Numbered from the stretch's first letter, positions 17,505 to 25,136 are shown. The stretch: DNA of 60,236 nt from Nonomuraea candida (GCF_000725485.1 NZ_JOAG01000053.1:1-60236); one strand, 5' to 3'. Program-made: numbers and translations. The notes: a model not told the origin generated them from the letters alone.

Positions 17505-18097
17505 GCCTTCACCCCCCTCTCCTCCAGTGCGATGCGCAGCGCGCGTACGGCGTAGTAGACCCGGGACTTCACGGTGCCGACGGGGATGCCGAGCACCGCG
17601 GCGGCGTCGTTGACCGACCGGTCCCGCAGGATCGTCTCGTTGAGGATCTCGCGGTGGGCCGGTGACAACGCCTTCAGCGCCTCGGACACGACCACCTGGT
17701 GCAGCAGTCCCTCCATCTCGTCGGGCACGGGCACGCTCTCCAGCGGCCCGTCGCCCGACTCCTGGGGGCGGGCGTCCCTGCGCCGCCGGTCATCGATCAC
17801 GATACGTCTGGCGACCGTGGCGAGCCAGGGCATCAGCGAGACCGCGTCGGGGTCGAGCCGCTCGGCGCTCCGCCAGGCCCGGATCATGGTCTCCTGCACC
17901 ACGTCTTCCGCCCACTGCCGATCGCCCGCGGTCAGCCGGATCACGAAGGCCAGCAGCGGCCTGTGGTATTCCCGGTAGAGCGCGGACACGACCACCTCGT
18001 CGTCCGGGCGTACGCGCCGGATCCAGTGGCGTAAGCGCGGCTTGCCCATCGGGGCGGCTCCCTCGGCCGAGGGCGGGGGACAAGCGCTGATTCGCAT
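17501..18097 (-). CDS. ECF sigma factor paired with zinc-finger anti-sigma
   Basis: A 198-residue ECF sigma factor (182 residues from the alternative ATG at 18049, which has GAGGGAG nine bases upstream). Region 2 reads ALYREYHRPLLAFVIRLTAG and QWAEDVVQETMIRAWRSAERLD; region 4 reads ALSPAHREILNETILRDRSV and VLGIPVGTVKSRVYYAVRALR. The longer start is preceded by AAAGGGGAAAG. The pair resembles SigL/RslA- or SigK/RskA-type systems, released by proteolysis or redox change in the partner. The promoter region faces rsgA; I could not identify a clear autoregulatory ECF promoter. Confidence 0.92.
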   Translation of the reverse strand: MRISACPPPSAEGAAPMGKPRLRHWIRRVRPDDEVVVSALYREYHRPLLAFVIRLTAGDRQWAEDVVQETMIRAWRSAERLDPDAVSLMPWLATVARRIVIDDRRRRDARPQESGDGPLESVPVPDEMEGLLHQVVVSEALKALSPAHREILNETILRDRSVNDAAAVLGIPVGTVKSRVYYAVRALRIALEERGVKA

Positions 18098-18178
18098 CTT
18101 TCCCCTTTCTCAGTCCGTCGGCAGGTGGTACGGCCGGCCGCCCTGGCCCGGTTCAACGGGGCGCGGAAGATAATCCGA

Positions 18179-18208
18179 TTGCATCGCCGGGGACAGCATG
18201 CGTAGAGT
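18179..18208 (+). promoter_or_regulatory. Candidate promoter of rsgA
   Basis: TTGCAT and TAGAGT with an 18-bp spacer form a vegetative-type promoter. The transcript would begin near 18215 and carry the 17-residue ORF before rsgA. Confidence 0.4.
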
Positions 18209-18239
18209 GCTCCGGTAACTGATCGAGGAGGTGAGGACT

Positions 18240-18293
18240 ATGCGGGTCTTCCTGTTCGGCATGTCCTCAGTCCACGTCCGGGCGCTCGTCTGA
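18240..18293 (+). CDS. 17-residue upstream ORF ahead of rsgA
   Basis: An ATG with an excellent ribosome site (GAGGAGGTGAGG) opens a short frame reading MRVFLFGMSSVHVRALV, ending 52 bp before the rsgA start. The strong site contrasts with the weak TTG start of rsgA. It may be a leader peptide or ribosome-standby element tuning rsgA, which encodes a ribosome-assembly factor. No family is recognisable; conservation would decide. Confidence 0.35.
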   Translation: MRVFLFGMSSVHVRALV

Positions 18294-18345
18294 CCAGCCC
18301 GTTCTCTCTTCCTGCACTTCCTTCTCGATCAAAGGTCTCACTGCG

Positions 18346-19443
18346 TTGTCTTACGATCTTTCTCTGCTCGGCTGGACCGCTCACCGCGCCGCCGAGCTGC
18401 CTGCCGACACCGTCCCCGCCCGCGTCTCCCGCGTGGACCGCGGCGCCGCCGAGGTGATCGCGGCCGACGGCCAGCACCAGGCCCGATACTCCGCGCGCGT
18501 GCGCCGCGCCTCGGCCGCCGATCCGGTGGCCCTGCCCTGCGTCGGCGACTGGGTCGCGCTCAGGTGGCTGCCCGAGGGCCGCTACGAGCTCGACGAGGTG
18601 CTGCCGCGCACGACCGCGTTCGTCCGCGGCGGCGTCAGCCGCGACTCGGTCGGCGGCCTGTCCGGCGACGGCCAGGGCCAGGTGCTCGCGGCCAACGTCG
18701 ACGTCGTCTTCGTGGCCGAGCCGTCGATGCACTCGACGGACTTCGCCGACCTCGGCCGCATCGAGCGCCTCGTCGCCCTGGCCTGGGAGTCCGGCGGCAC
18801 GCCCGTCGTGCTCGTCACCAAGTCCGACCTGTTCGAGGACGGTCTCGACGACCTGCTCGCCGACGTCCGGCTCGCCGCGCCAGGCGTGGACGTGCACGCC
18901 GTGTCCTCCCTGCACGGAGAGGGCGTCAAGCTGGTCGCCGACTACCTCGAAGGCTCCCGTACGGCCGTCATCCTCGGCCCATCGGGCGCCGGCAAGTCCA
19001 CCCTGGTCAACGCCCTGGCCGGCGACGGCGTCATGACCACCCAGCAGGTACGCGCCGCCGACGGGCGCGGCCGGCACACCACCGTGCACCGGGAGCTGAT
19101 CCCGCTGCCCGGGGGCGGCCTCGTCATCGACACGCCGGGGATCAGGCGGGTGGGCCTCTACGACATCGGGGAGGGCGTCGACCTCGTCTTCTCCGACATC
19201 GAGACGCTCGCCGAGCGGTGCCGCTTCGGCGACTGCGGCCACAACGGCGAGCCGGGCTGCGCGGTGCTGGCCGCCCTGGAGAGCGGCGAGCTGCCGGAGC
19301 GGCGGCTGGAGAGCTGGCGCAAGCTGCAGCGCGAGGCGTTGTGGATGGCCTCCAGGACCGACGCGCGGCTGCGCAAGGAACAACAGAGCAAGTGGAAGTC
19401 GATCACCAAGGAGATGCGCCGCTCCGGCCGCAACCGCCCCTGA
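18346..19443 (+). CDS. rsgA: Small ribosomal subunit biogenesis GTPase RsgA
   Basis: A 365-residue circularly permuted GTPase that acts in late 30S maturation. An OB-fold spans about residues 20-90. The G motifs occur in permuted order: G4 TKSD 158-161, G1 GPSGAGKST 211-219, then G3 DTPG 262-265. The C-terminal zinc site is seen in CRFGDCGHNGEPGC. The start codon is TTG with AAAGG ten bases ahead; no in-frame ATG or GTG is better placed. It stands alone, behind a small upstream ORF and followed by a hairpin terminator. Confidence 0.95.
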   Translation: MSYDLSLLGWTAHRAAELPADTVPARVSRVDRGAAEVIAADGQHQARYSARVRRASAADPVALPCVGDWVALRWLPEGRYELDEVLPRTTAFVRGGVSRDSVGGLSGDGQGQVLAANVDVVFVAEPSMHSTDFADLGRIERLVALAWESGGTPVVLVTKSDLFEDGLDDLLADVRLAAPGVDVHAVSSLHGEGVKLVADYLEGSRTAVILGPSGAGKSTLVNALAGDGVMTTQQVRAADGRGRHTTVHRELIPLPGGGLVIDTPGIRRVGLYDIGEGVDLVFSDIETLAERCRFGDCGHNGEPGCAVLAALESGELPERRLESWRKLQREALWMASRTDARLRKEQQSKWKSITKEMRRSGRNRP

Positions 19444-19495
19444 CACCCCACTGTCCCGTCCTGTGGCGGTGCGCCCGGGGGTGACGCCCTTCCGT

Positions 19496-19521
19496 TCCAC
19501 CCCGTCCCCGGATGGGGTGGA
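19496..19521 (+). terminator. Terminator after rsgA
   Basis: TCCACCCC and GGGGTGGA form an 8-bp stem with a 10-nt loop, 53 bp beyond the rsgA stop. Confidence 0.5.
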
Positions 19522-19610
19522 CGTCAAGGGACGCACGGTGTGACGCATGGTGCCGGGCAAGGGGGAGTGAGGGGAGGCGAGGAGTGGTTCCCGGCGGGTA
19601 GGCAGGGGTC

Positions 19611-20237
19611 ATGGAGCTCTTCGCAGACCGGGCCGACGCGGGGGCGCAGCTCGCCGAGCGGCTGCGGGACGCGCGCGACCCGGTGATCCTCGCGCTGCCC
19701 CGGGGCGGCGTGGCGGTGGCCGTGCCCATCGCACGCAGGCTCGACGCCGTGCTCGACGTGCTCGTGACCAGGAAGATCGGCTATCCGCCGGCGCCCGAGC
19801 TGGGCGTCGGCGCGGTGGCGGAGGGCGGCGAGCCGGTGTTCGACCTGCCGCTGCTGCACCGCCTGGGCCTGACCCCGGAGTCCGTCGCCGACGTGGTGGC
19901 GGACGAGCGGCGCGAGCTGGCCCGCCGGGTGCGCGTCTATCGTGGCGACCGCCCCCTGCCGGCGCTCGGCGGCCGGGAGGTGATCGTGGTCGACGACGGC
20001 CTGGCCACCGGCGGCACCGCGCGGGCGGCGCTGCGGGCGGTCGCCACGGCCAAGCCCGCCAGGGTGACGCTGGCCGTCCCCGTCGGGGCGCGCGAGACCG
20101 TGCGCTCCCTGGGGGAGGAGTGTGACGAGGTGGTGGTGCTGCGGATGCCCGTCGACTTCAGGGCGGTGGGCCAGTGGTACGAACGCTTCGACCAGCTCAG
20201 CGACGCCGACGTCCTGCACCTGCTCGGCCGTGACTGA
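19611..20237 (+). CDS. Phosphoribosyltransferase-domain protein
   Basis: A 208-residue type I PRTase. The PRPP-binding loop is VIVVDDGLATGGTA (about residues 123-136), and the N-terminal LALPRGGVAVAVPIA supplies the pyrophosphate loop. The substrate base cannot be read. TAGGCA lies six bases before the ATG and GGGGT overlaps it, so it may be read as a leaderless or near-leaderless mRNA. It converges on the ATPase gene with a hairpin between. Confidence 0.85.
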   Translation: MELFADRADAGAQLAERLRDARDPVILALPRGGVAVAVPIARRLDAVLDVLVTRKIGYPPAPELGVGAVAEGGEPVFDLPLLHRLGLTPESVADVVADERRELARRVRVYRGDRPLPALGGREVIVVDDGLATGGTARAALRAVATAKPARVTLAVPVGARETVRSLGEECDEVVVLRMPVDFRAVGQWYERFDQLSDADVLHLLGRD

Positions 20238-20255
20238 CCACGCGACCTCGCGGCA

Positions 20256-20272
20256 GGCCGATCGGATCGGCC
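20256..20272. terminator. Bidirectional hairpin between convergent genes
   Basis: GGCCGAT-CGG-ATCGGCC, a perfect 7-bp stem, sits in the 45-bp gap between the PRTase and the ATPase gene. Confidence 0.55.
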
Positions 20273-20282
20273 ACTACGCCGG

Positions 20283-20756
20283 TCAGTCGGCGATGATGGC
20301 CCAGACGATCTTGTGGGAGCCGCCGGGGGAGAACCAGCCCCAGGCCGCGCAGAGGGCGTCGACCAGCCGCAGCCCCCGCCCGTACTCGGAGAAGACGTCG
20401 GGGGTGGCCGCCACCGGGACGGTCTGGCTGTGGTCGGTCACCACGCAGGCCAGCTCGGCGCCGTGCGAGACGAGCCGGAGCTGGGCGGCCCCGCCGCCGT
20501 GGCGCATCGCGTTGGTCACCAGCTCCGAGACCACCAGCTGGGCGTCGTAGGCATGCTCCAGCGCCCCCCAGGCGCTGAGCGTCTGGTCGACGAAGCGGCG
20601 GGCCGTCGCCACGCAGGCGGGTTCGAGCGCGGTGCCCCCGTGGAAGGGGAAGACGGCGTCGCAGTCTCCGGCATGCCCTTCCGCCAGAATGGTGGAAAGC
20701 CATCCTGGTGGCCGGGCACCGATGGCGGCTTGCGGCCGTGCGTCGAAAGTCGTCAT
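20283..20756 (-). CDS. HATPase_c_2 regulatory ATPase (anti-sigma-like)
   Basis: A 157-residue GHKL-fold protein: the N box is VSELVTNAMRHGGG, the G1/G2 parts are DHS..P and YGRGLRLVDAL, and the end is HKIVWAII. Streptomyces-type genomes hold many such orphan kinases beside XRE/DUF397 genes; some act as anti-sigma factors or as kinases for anti-anti-sigma factors. In-frame starts at 20795 and 20822 would extend the N-terminus, but the mRNA has GGGGG just before the chosen ATG. It lies directly divergent from the XRE gene, a grouping seen repeatedly in actinomycetes. Confidence 0.85.
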   Translation of the reverse strand: MTTFDARPQAAIGARPPGWLSTILAEGHAGDCDAVFPFHGGTALEPACVATARRFVDQTLSAWGALEHAYDAQLVVSELVTNAMRHGGGAAQLRLVSHGAELACVVTDHSQTVPVAATPDVFSEYGRGLRLVDALCAAWGWFSPGGSHKIVWAIIAD

Positions 20757-20850
20757 TCTGGCCCCCGAAGCGCGGTCTGGTGATCCAATACCCATCTTTA
20801 CGGGGAGTGCTTGGCGATGCAAGACTTTTCGTAGTTTACGGATGCGAACG

Positions 20851-20868
20851 CATCTGCACGTGCAGATG
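20851..20868. promoter_or_regulatory. 18-bp GCACGTGC-centred palindrome before the XRE gene
   Basis: CATCTGCACGTGCAGATG is a perfect palindrome ending 16 bp before the XRE GTG, with AACGC immediately upstream. A near-copy lies before the DUF397 gene. Probably the operator of the XRE protein. Confidence 0.6.
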
Positions 20869-20884
20869 ATCTAGGAGCGGTGGA

Positions 20885-21766
20885 GTGAGCGCAGAGAGCA
20901 CGGAAGGGAAGCTTCTCAGCTATTCGCCGGGAAGCCCGACGGTGCTGCGGATCCTGCTCGGGACCCAGCTGCGCAGGCTCCGTACGGAGAAGGGTATCTC
21001 GCGGGAGGACGCGGGGTACTCGATTCGCGCATCTCATGCGAAGATCAGCCGGTTGGAGCTCGGCCAGGTCAGCTTCAAGCAGCGTGACGTGGCCGACCTG
21101 CTGACCCTGTACGGCGTCACCGACCCCGCCGAGCGGGAGCCCCTGCTCGCCCTGGCCAAGCAGGCCAACGCCCCCGGCTGGTGGCACAAGTACGGCGACC
21201 TGCTGCCCGCCTGGTTCGAGGTCTACATCGGCCTGGAGGGCGCGGCGTCCAGCATCCGCACCTACGAGAACCAGTTCGTCCCCGGCCTGCTCCAGACCCC
21301 CGCCTACGCCAGGGCGGTGATCGAGCTGGCCCACGAGAAGGCCCCCGCCTCCGAGCTGGACCGCCGCGTGGCGCTGCGCATGACGCGCCAGGAGCGGCTG
21401 GAGGGCGGCCTCACGCTGTGGGCGGTGATCGACGAGGCGGTCGTGCGCCGCACGCTGGGCGGCCCCGAGGTGATGCGCGAGCAGATCGAGCACCTGCTGG
21501 ACGTCACCACCGCACGCAACATCACCGTGCAGGTCATGCCGTTCGAGCGGGGCGGCCACGCGGCGGCCGGCGGGCCGTTCAGCATCCTGCGCTTCCCCGA
21601 GCGCGAGCTGCCCGACGTCGTCTACATGGAGCAGCTCACCAGCGCCCTCTACCTGGACAAGCCCGCCGATTCCGACCACTACATGGAGGTCATGGACCGG
21701 CTGAGCATCCAGGCGGAGGAGCCGAAGGCGACCAGGCGCTTCCTGGAACGGCTCCTTTCCCGATGA
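20885..21766 (+). CDS. XRE-family regulator with DUF5753 domain
   Basis: A 293-residue DNA-binding protein. The N-terminal helix-turn-helix runs LRILLGTQLRRLRTEKGISREDAG then IRASHAKISRLELGQV (residues about 20-62). The rest is a DUF5753 sensor domain (WWHKYGDLLPAWFEVYIGLE..IRTYENQFVPGLLQT.., ending MEQLTSALYLDKP). The start is GTG with GGAG nine bases ahead. DUF397 partner and GHKL ATPase neighbours give the WhiJ-like toxin/antitoxin-resembling trio found in many copies in Streptomyces and relatives and linked to development. A palindrome precedes it, suggesting autoregulation. Confidence 0.93.
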   Translation: MSAESTEGKLLSYSPGSPTVLRILLGTQLRRLRTEKGISREDAGYSIRASHAKISRLELGQVSFKQRDVADLLTLYGVTDPAEREPLLALAKQANAPGWWHKYGDLLPAWFEVYIGLEGAASSIRTYENQFVPGLLQTPAYARAVIELAHEKAPASELDRRVALRMTRQERLEGGLTLWAVIDEAVVRRTLGGPEVMREQIEHLLDVTTARNITVQVMPFERGGHAAAGGPFSILRFPERELPDVVYMEQLTSALYLDKPADSDHYMEVMDRLSIQAEEPKATRRFLERLLSR

Positions 21767-21767
21767 G

Positions 21768-21828
21768 CTGCTCCATTTCCCTGTGATCCACTCCATAGGG
21801 TGATTTTGGTCGTCCGGTATATGGAGCA
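21768..21828. repeat. 9-bp inverted repeat between XRE and DUF397 genes
   Basis: CTGCTCCAT at 21768-21776, the end of the XRE coding region and just after it, and ATGGAGCAG at 21820-21828 are perfect inverted copies 43 bp apart. A third near-copy, ACTCCATA, is at about 21790. They may be operator half-sites or an RNA stem. Confidence 0.4.
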
Positions 21829-21858
21829 GTTCGTGCTGCCGTATTGTCGGCGCAAACG

Positions 21859-21876
21859 CGGATGCACGTGCATCCG
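21859..21876. promoter_or_regulatory. 18-bp GCACGTGC-centred palindrome before DUF397
   Basis: CGGATGCACGTGCATCCG is a perfect palindrome 23 bp before the DUF397 ATG. It shares the TGCACGTGCA core and upstream AACGC with the site ahead of the XRE gene. Confidence 0.6.
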
Positions 21877-21899
21877 TAAGATCGCGAGGAGCCGCCCCC

Positions 21900-22133
21900 A
21901 TGCACGAGTTCCGGAACGGAGCCCCCGCCGGCCGCCTTCCCGTCGTCTGGCGCAAGAGCAGGCGGAGCAACCCCAACGGCAACTGCGTCGAGATCGCGAA
22001 CCTGCCCACGGGGGAGATCGCCATGCGCAACTCACGCTTTCCCGAAGGTCCCGCGCTGGTCTACACGCGGGCCGAGATCACCGCGTTCGTCCTGGGGGCC
22101 AAGGACGGCGAGTTCGACGACCTCATCGTCTGA
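21900..22133 (+). CDS. DUF397-domain small protein
   Basis: A 77-residue protein with the DUF397 signature WRKSRRSNPNGNCVEIANLP and MRNSRFPEGPALVYTRAEITAFV. DUF397 proteins are the small partners of XRE/DUF5753 regulators and probably bind and inhibit them. The ATG follows GAGGAG. It has its own palindromic operator, so it may be transcribed separately from the XRE gene but by the same regulator. Confidence 0.93.
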   Translation: MHEFRNGAPAGRLPVVWRKSRRSNPNGNCVEIANLPTGEIAMRNSRFPEGPALVYTRAEITAFVLGAKDGEFDDLIV

Positions 22134-22235
22134 CGCCTGGTCGTCTGACGTCGTCCTAGCTCGTCTGACGTCGTCTGAGCGCGGGTGACCTCTGCTCTCC
22201 CAGGGGGTTACGGTCGGGGCGGGCAGGGGTTTCGG

Positions 22236-22997
22236 TCACTGCTGGTGGGGTGGGGGCTCGTTGTGCCAGCACCACCGCGTCAGGCGCCGGCGGCCGGGCA
22301 GCTCCGCGCGCCCGGTGGCCCACAGCAGGGTGGTCCAGGGGTCGGCGCCGCCGGGCGCGCCGGGGAAGAGCCTGGCCAGCGCCCGGGCGCACAGGCGGGC
22401 GGGCGGCGTCCAGTCCAGGCCGAGGCCGCCCGCGAGGTCGTGCACGTGCACGAGCGTCTCGACGAGGCCCATGGCCGCGCAGGCCGAGGCGTCGGCCGGG
22501 CCGAAGATGTGGTGGGCGCGGGCGTGCGGCGGGGCGGTGCGCACCATGGCGGCCAGCAGCGCGCCGCTCGACTGGAGCACCTGCAGCAGCCCCGTGACCC
22601 CGGCGGCGGGGTCGGCGCGCACGGCGTTCCTCGGGCCGCCCGGCGTGCGGCTCTCCATGGCGAAGGGCACGTTGACGTCGAGCGGCGGCACCGTCAGCCC
22701 GAGCTGCACGGCGTAGGCGAACAGGTCGTCCGCCAGGTGCTCGGCGGTCTCCCAGCAGGTCCAGTCGAGTGATCCCGCCCTGGCCTGCCAGGCGGCGGGG
22801 CCGGACGCCCGGCGGAGAGTCTCGACGGCCAGCCGCACGGCCTCTTCCAGGTCTTCGGCGGTCACGGTCGCGCGCGCCGGGCCCGGCGACGACGAGGGGG
22901 AGCCCGCGGTCGGTGGGGGCGGCGGCGATGACGAGGGGGAGCCCGCGGCGGGCGGGCCCGGCTGCGATGACGGGGAGGGTGATGCTGGTTCTGGCAT
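22236..22997 (-). CDS. DinB-like (mycothiol-dependent-type) protein
   Basis: A 253-residue protein. The first 40 residues are a low-complexity Pro/Ser tail with two copies of AGSPSSSP, so a shorter start is possible. The domain from about residue 45 reads as a DinB_2/MDMPI-type helical bundle: DWTCWETAEHLADDLFAYAVQLG with the first His, then GLVETLVHVHDLAGGLGLDW with the later His pair. Members bind a metal and, in actinobacteria, often mycothiol. The substrate is unknown. It is a single gene transcribed toward the DUF397 gene. Confidence 0.65.
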   Translation of the reverse strand: MPEPASPSPSSQPGPPAAGSPSSSPPPPPTAGSPSSSPGPARATVTAEDLEEAVRLAVETLRRASGPAAWQARAGSLDWTCWETAEHLADDLFAYAVQLGLTVPPLDVNVPFAMESRTPGGPRNAVRADPAAGVTGLLQVLQSSGALLAAMVRTAPPHARAHHIFGPADASACAAMGLVETLVHVHDLAGGLGLDWTPPARLCARALARLFPGAPGGADPWTTLLWATGRAELPGRRRLTRWCWHNEPPPHQQ

Positions 22998-23117
22998 GGC
23001 AGGCCACCCTACTCGCGGGCCCGGCCGTCCGATGGCAGCGGGTGAGCCTCACCGCCGGGTGACACTTCCGTACGCGGACGGCCGCCGGCCTCTCGGGACC
23101 GGCGGCCGTGCCGGGGA

Positions 23118-24314
23118 TCAGCGGTAGACGCGGGGGTCGGCCTGGAGGCCGCGCGTCAGCCGTACGGTGATGAACTCGTTGTCGTCCGGCTTGCCGGGCG
23201 TGCGGCCGTTGGAGAAGGGGAAGTTGTTGTCGTCGAGCACGCCCAGCGTGCGGTCGTCGAGGATGACCACGTCCTCGATCGTCTGGAACGGGAACCTGAA
23301 CGTGCCGGGCGCGCCGCCGAGGCCGCGCGGGTCGGCGAGGTCGAGCAGGTCGGCGACCAGCGTCTTGTCGAGCGCGCCGTCGCGGTCCCTGTCGCGCGTG
23401 TCGGCCAGGTAGATCCGCTTGACCTTGGCGGCGTCGCCCTGGAGGTTGTCCCGCTCGATGATCAGGAAGCGGTTCCCGTCGACGGCGATCGCGTCGCCGA
23501 TGGCGTGGGAGGGGTCGTCCAGCCGGTAGGTCCAGCGGCGGTCGGTGTAGGAGCGTGCGCGCAGGTCGAACTCGTACATGCGCAGCGTGCCCGCCGGGTC
23601 GCCGCTCACCGTGCCTTCGAGCAGCGGATAGAGGCGGCGGCCGTCCACCGACCTGGCCATGCCCTCGAAGCCCTTGCTGCTGCCCAGGTTCGGCTGCCCG
23701 CCGTTCAGGTCGGGGTTCTCGGGGGCCTTGACGCCGGGGAGCGCGACCGGCGCCTCCATGAGGCGGCCCTTGCGGTCGAAGTGCAGCAGGTAGGGGCCGA
23801 ACTCGTCGCCGATCCAGTACGTGCCGTCCGTGGTGCGCACGATCGACTCGACGTCGAAGTCGGCGCCGGTCAGCGTGCGGTCCTGCCGGGTGAGCGGGAA
23901 GGGCACCAGGCCGCGCGGGTCGGTCAGGTGGAAGCCGCCCAGCAGCCGGACGGACCTGTTCCTGAAGTCCGGCTTGATCCGGTGGACGCGCAGCAGGAAG
24001 TCGGAGCTGTTGGCCTTGTTGCCGTACCCGTTGTCCGACAGCACCTCGAAGGTGCCGTCGTGGCGGCGCACGATGCCGCTGAAGCCCTGCACGGGCTGCC
24101 CGCCGAAGGGCGGGGTCACGCCGTTGACGGGCGCGGTGCCGAGCAGCGACCCCGACGGCTCGCTGCCGGGGACGAAGGTCAGCGCGGGCAGGGAGGCGAA
24201 GCCGGTGAGCGTGGCCCGGCCGAAGGCGCCCCGGTCGCGGTCCGCGCTCGCGGGGACGGCCGCCAGGCCGAGGGTCAGCGCGCCCGCGCACATCAGGATG
24301 GCGATGCGTTTCAT
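23118..24314 (-). CDS. Secreted phytase-like esterase domain protein
   Basis: A 398-residue exported protein of the esterase-like/phytase-like beta-propeller family. MKRIAILMCAGALTLGLAAVPASA is a clear Sec signal peptide (start at 24314 rather than 24323). The mature part has the family's GFSGIVRRHDGTFEVLSDNG, ADFDVESIVRTTDGTYWIGDEFGPYLL, SKGFEGMARSVDGRRLYPLLEG and QTIEDVVILDDRTLGVLDDNNFP motifs. The acidic loops would bind Ca2+. Members are annotated as alkaline phosphatases or phytases but few are characterised. It is monocistronic. Confidence 0.85.
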   Translation of the reverse strand: MKRIAILMCAGALTLGLAAVPASADRDRGAFGRATLTGFASLPALTFVPGSEPSGSLLGTAPVNGVTPPFGGQPVQGFSGIVRRHDGTFEVLSDNGYGNKANSSDFLLRVHRIKPDFRNRSVRLLGGFHLTDPRGLVPFPLTRQDRTLTGADFDVESIVRTTDGTYWIGDEFGPYLLHFDRKGRLMEAPVALPGVKAPENPDLNGGQPNLGSSKGFEGMARSVDGRRLYPLLEGTVSGDPAGTLRMYEFDLRARSYTDRRWTYRLDDPSHAIGDAIAVDGNRFLIIERDNLQGDAAKVKRIYLADTRDRDRDGALDKTLVADLLDLADPRGLGGAPGTFRFPFQTIEDVVILDDRTLGVLDDNNFPFSNGRTPGKPDDNEFITVRLTRGLQADPRVYR

Positions 24315-24400
24315 GCCGGGCACGTTAGGGCGGCCACATGACGCGCTCCCGAACGGACGGCAACCTGCGATGACGTCCGGATGTCGGGCTGTGACGCGAG

Positions 24401-24522
24401 TCCGTCACGCGGGCGCGGCCGGGACCGGCGGGCGTCGCCCTGGTCCCTCACGCGGGCGCGTGTGTGCGGCCGGCTCGGCCGGGAACGGGCGGGCGTCGCC
24501 CTGGTTCGTCACGCGGGGGCGC
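24401..24522. repeat. Imperfect ~60-bp direct repeat
   Basis: Two copies starting near 24417 and 24477 share GGGCGTCGCCCTGGT and TCACGCGGG blocks. GC-rich and non-coding. Confidence 0.75.
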
Positions 24523-24611
24523 GAATGCGGCGTTCACCCGGCGGACGGAGAAATGTCAGAGTGGCATGCCATGCTGGCGGCATGACCGAGGTGATGGAGG
24601 TTTGATCCGCC

Positions 24612-24696
24612 TGATCAGGCAGTTGCCCCGACCGGGTTCGCCAGAGCCTGGGCATGGAGGGCCAGGCTCCGGTTCATCGGGACAACTGCGTGATCA
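24612..24696. repeat. 85-bp inverted repeat downstream of the WhiB-like gene
   Basis: Left arm TGATCAGGCAGTTGCCCCGA and right arm (reverse complement) TGATCACGCAGTTGTCCCGA match at 18 of 20 bases, and inside them GAGCCTGG pairs perfectly with CCAGGCTC. The folded RNA would be a long stem with one internal loop, ending 29 bp beyond the whiB-like stop. It could be a terminator, but the near-perfect ends also resemble a miniature inverted-repeat element. Confidence 0.55.
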
Positions 24697-24724
24697 CGCG
24701 ATGCTGGTGACGCTGCCGGGTGTG

Positions 24725-25036
24725 TCAGGCGGCGGAGATGCCGGCGCTGGCCGCGCGGCGCATACGACGGCGACGCTCGCTGGCGCGCTCGTCCTCGTTG
24801 AGACCGCCCCACGTGCCGTACTTCTCGGGCCGCGACAGCGCGTAGTCAAGGCACTCGTTACGGACGGGGCACTGGGCGCAGATCGCCTTGGCCTTCCGCT
24901 CGCGTACGTCACGCTCGGGCTGCCGCTCCCCATCGGGGCCGAAGAAGAGCACGAGGTCCTCACCCCGGCACGCGGCATCATCCTGCCAACCCCAGCTGGG
25001 GCGCGGGCGGGCGAGCTGCCGACGTACCTGAGACAT
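24725..25036 (-). CDS. WhiB-like [4Fe-4S] transcription factor
   Basis: A 103-residue WhiB-like protein. The cluster cysteines are Cys23, Cys53, Cys56 and Cys62 (AACRG, AICAQCPVRNEC), and the GTWGGLNE turn at 74-81 is followed by a basic C-terminus (RASERRRRMRRA). An ATG with GAAGGTGG upstream is preferred over one 15 codons earlier. Wbl proteins bind sigma region 4 and control development, redox or antibiotic response; the subclass cannot be fixed by eye. A SigR-like promoter is visible upstream. The mRNA ends in a long inverted repeat. Confidence 0.93.
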   Translation of the reverse strand: MSQVRRQLARPRPSWGWQDDAACRGEDLVLFFGPDGERQPERDVRERKAKAICAQCPVRNECLDYALSRPEKYGTWGGLNEDERASERRRRMRRAASAGISAA

Positions 25037-25106
25037 GAGAAAACCACCTTCGTGAGAGGTATTTCGGTAATTGAGCCGCATTGGACGCTTTTGGCGTCAC
25101 TGTTCC

Positions 25107-25133
25107 AACGCAAGGCCGGGCCGTGATGTTCCC
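25107..25133 (-). promoter_or_regulatory. Candidate SigR/SigH-type promoter of the WhiB-like gene
   Basis: On the minus strand GGGAAC and GTT are separated by 18 bp, the pattern of thiol-stress SigR/SigH promoters (GGGAAY-N18-GTT). It lies 71 bp before the start codon at 25036. Confidence 0.4.
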
Positions 25134-25136
25134 TGT

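Larger units (their letters stand above)
24315..24724. other. Intergenic region between phytase-like and WhiB-like genes
   Basis: 410 bp with no convincing gene. It holds a ~60-bp imperfect direct repeat and an 85-bp inverted repeat, annotated separately. It includes the promoter of the phytase-like gene and the 3' end of the whiB-like transcript. Confidence 0.7.

Noticed and set aside
22156..24291. A 711-codon minus-strand frame spanning the DinB-like and phytase-like genes
   Set aside because: It lies in the wrong frame of two convincing genes on the same strand and contains Arg/Pro/Gly-rich nonsense.
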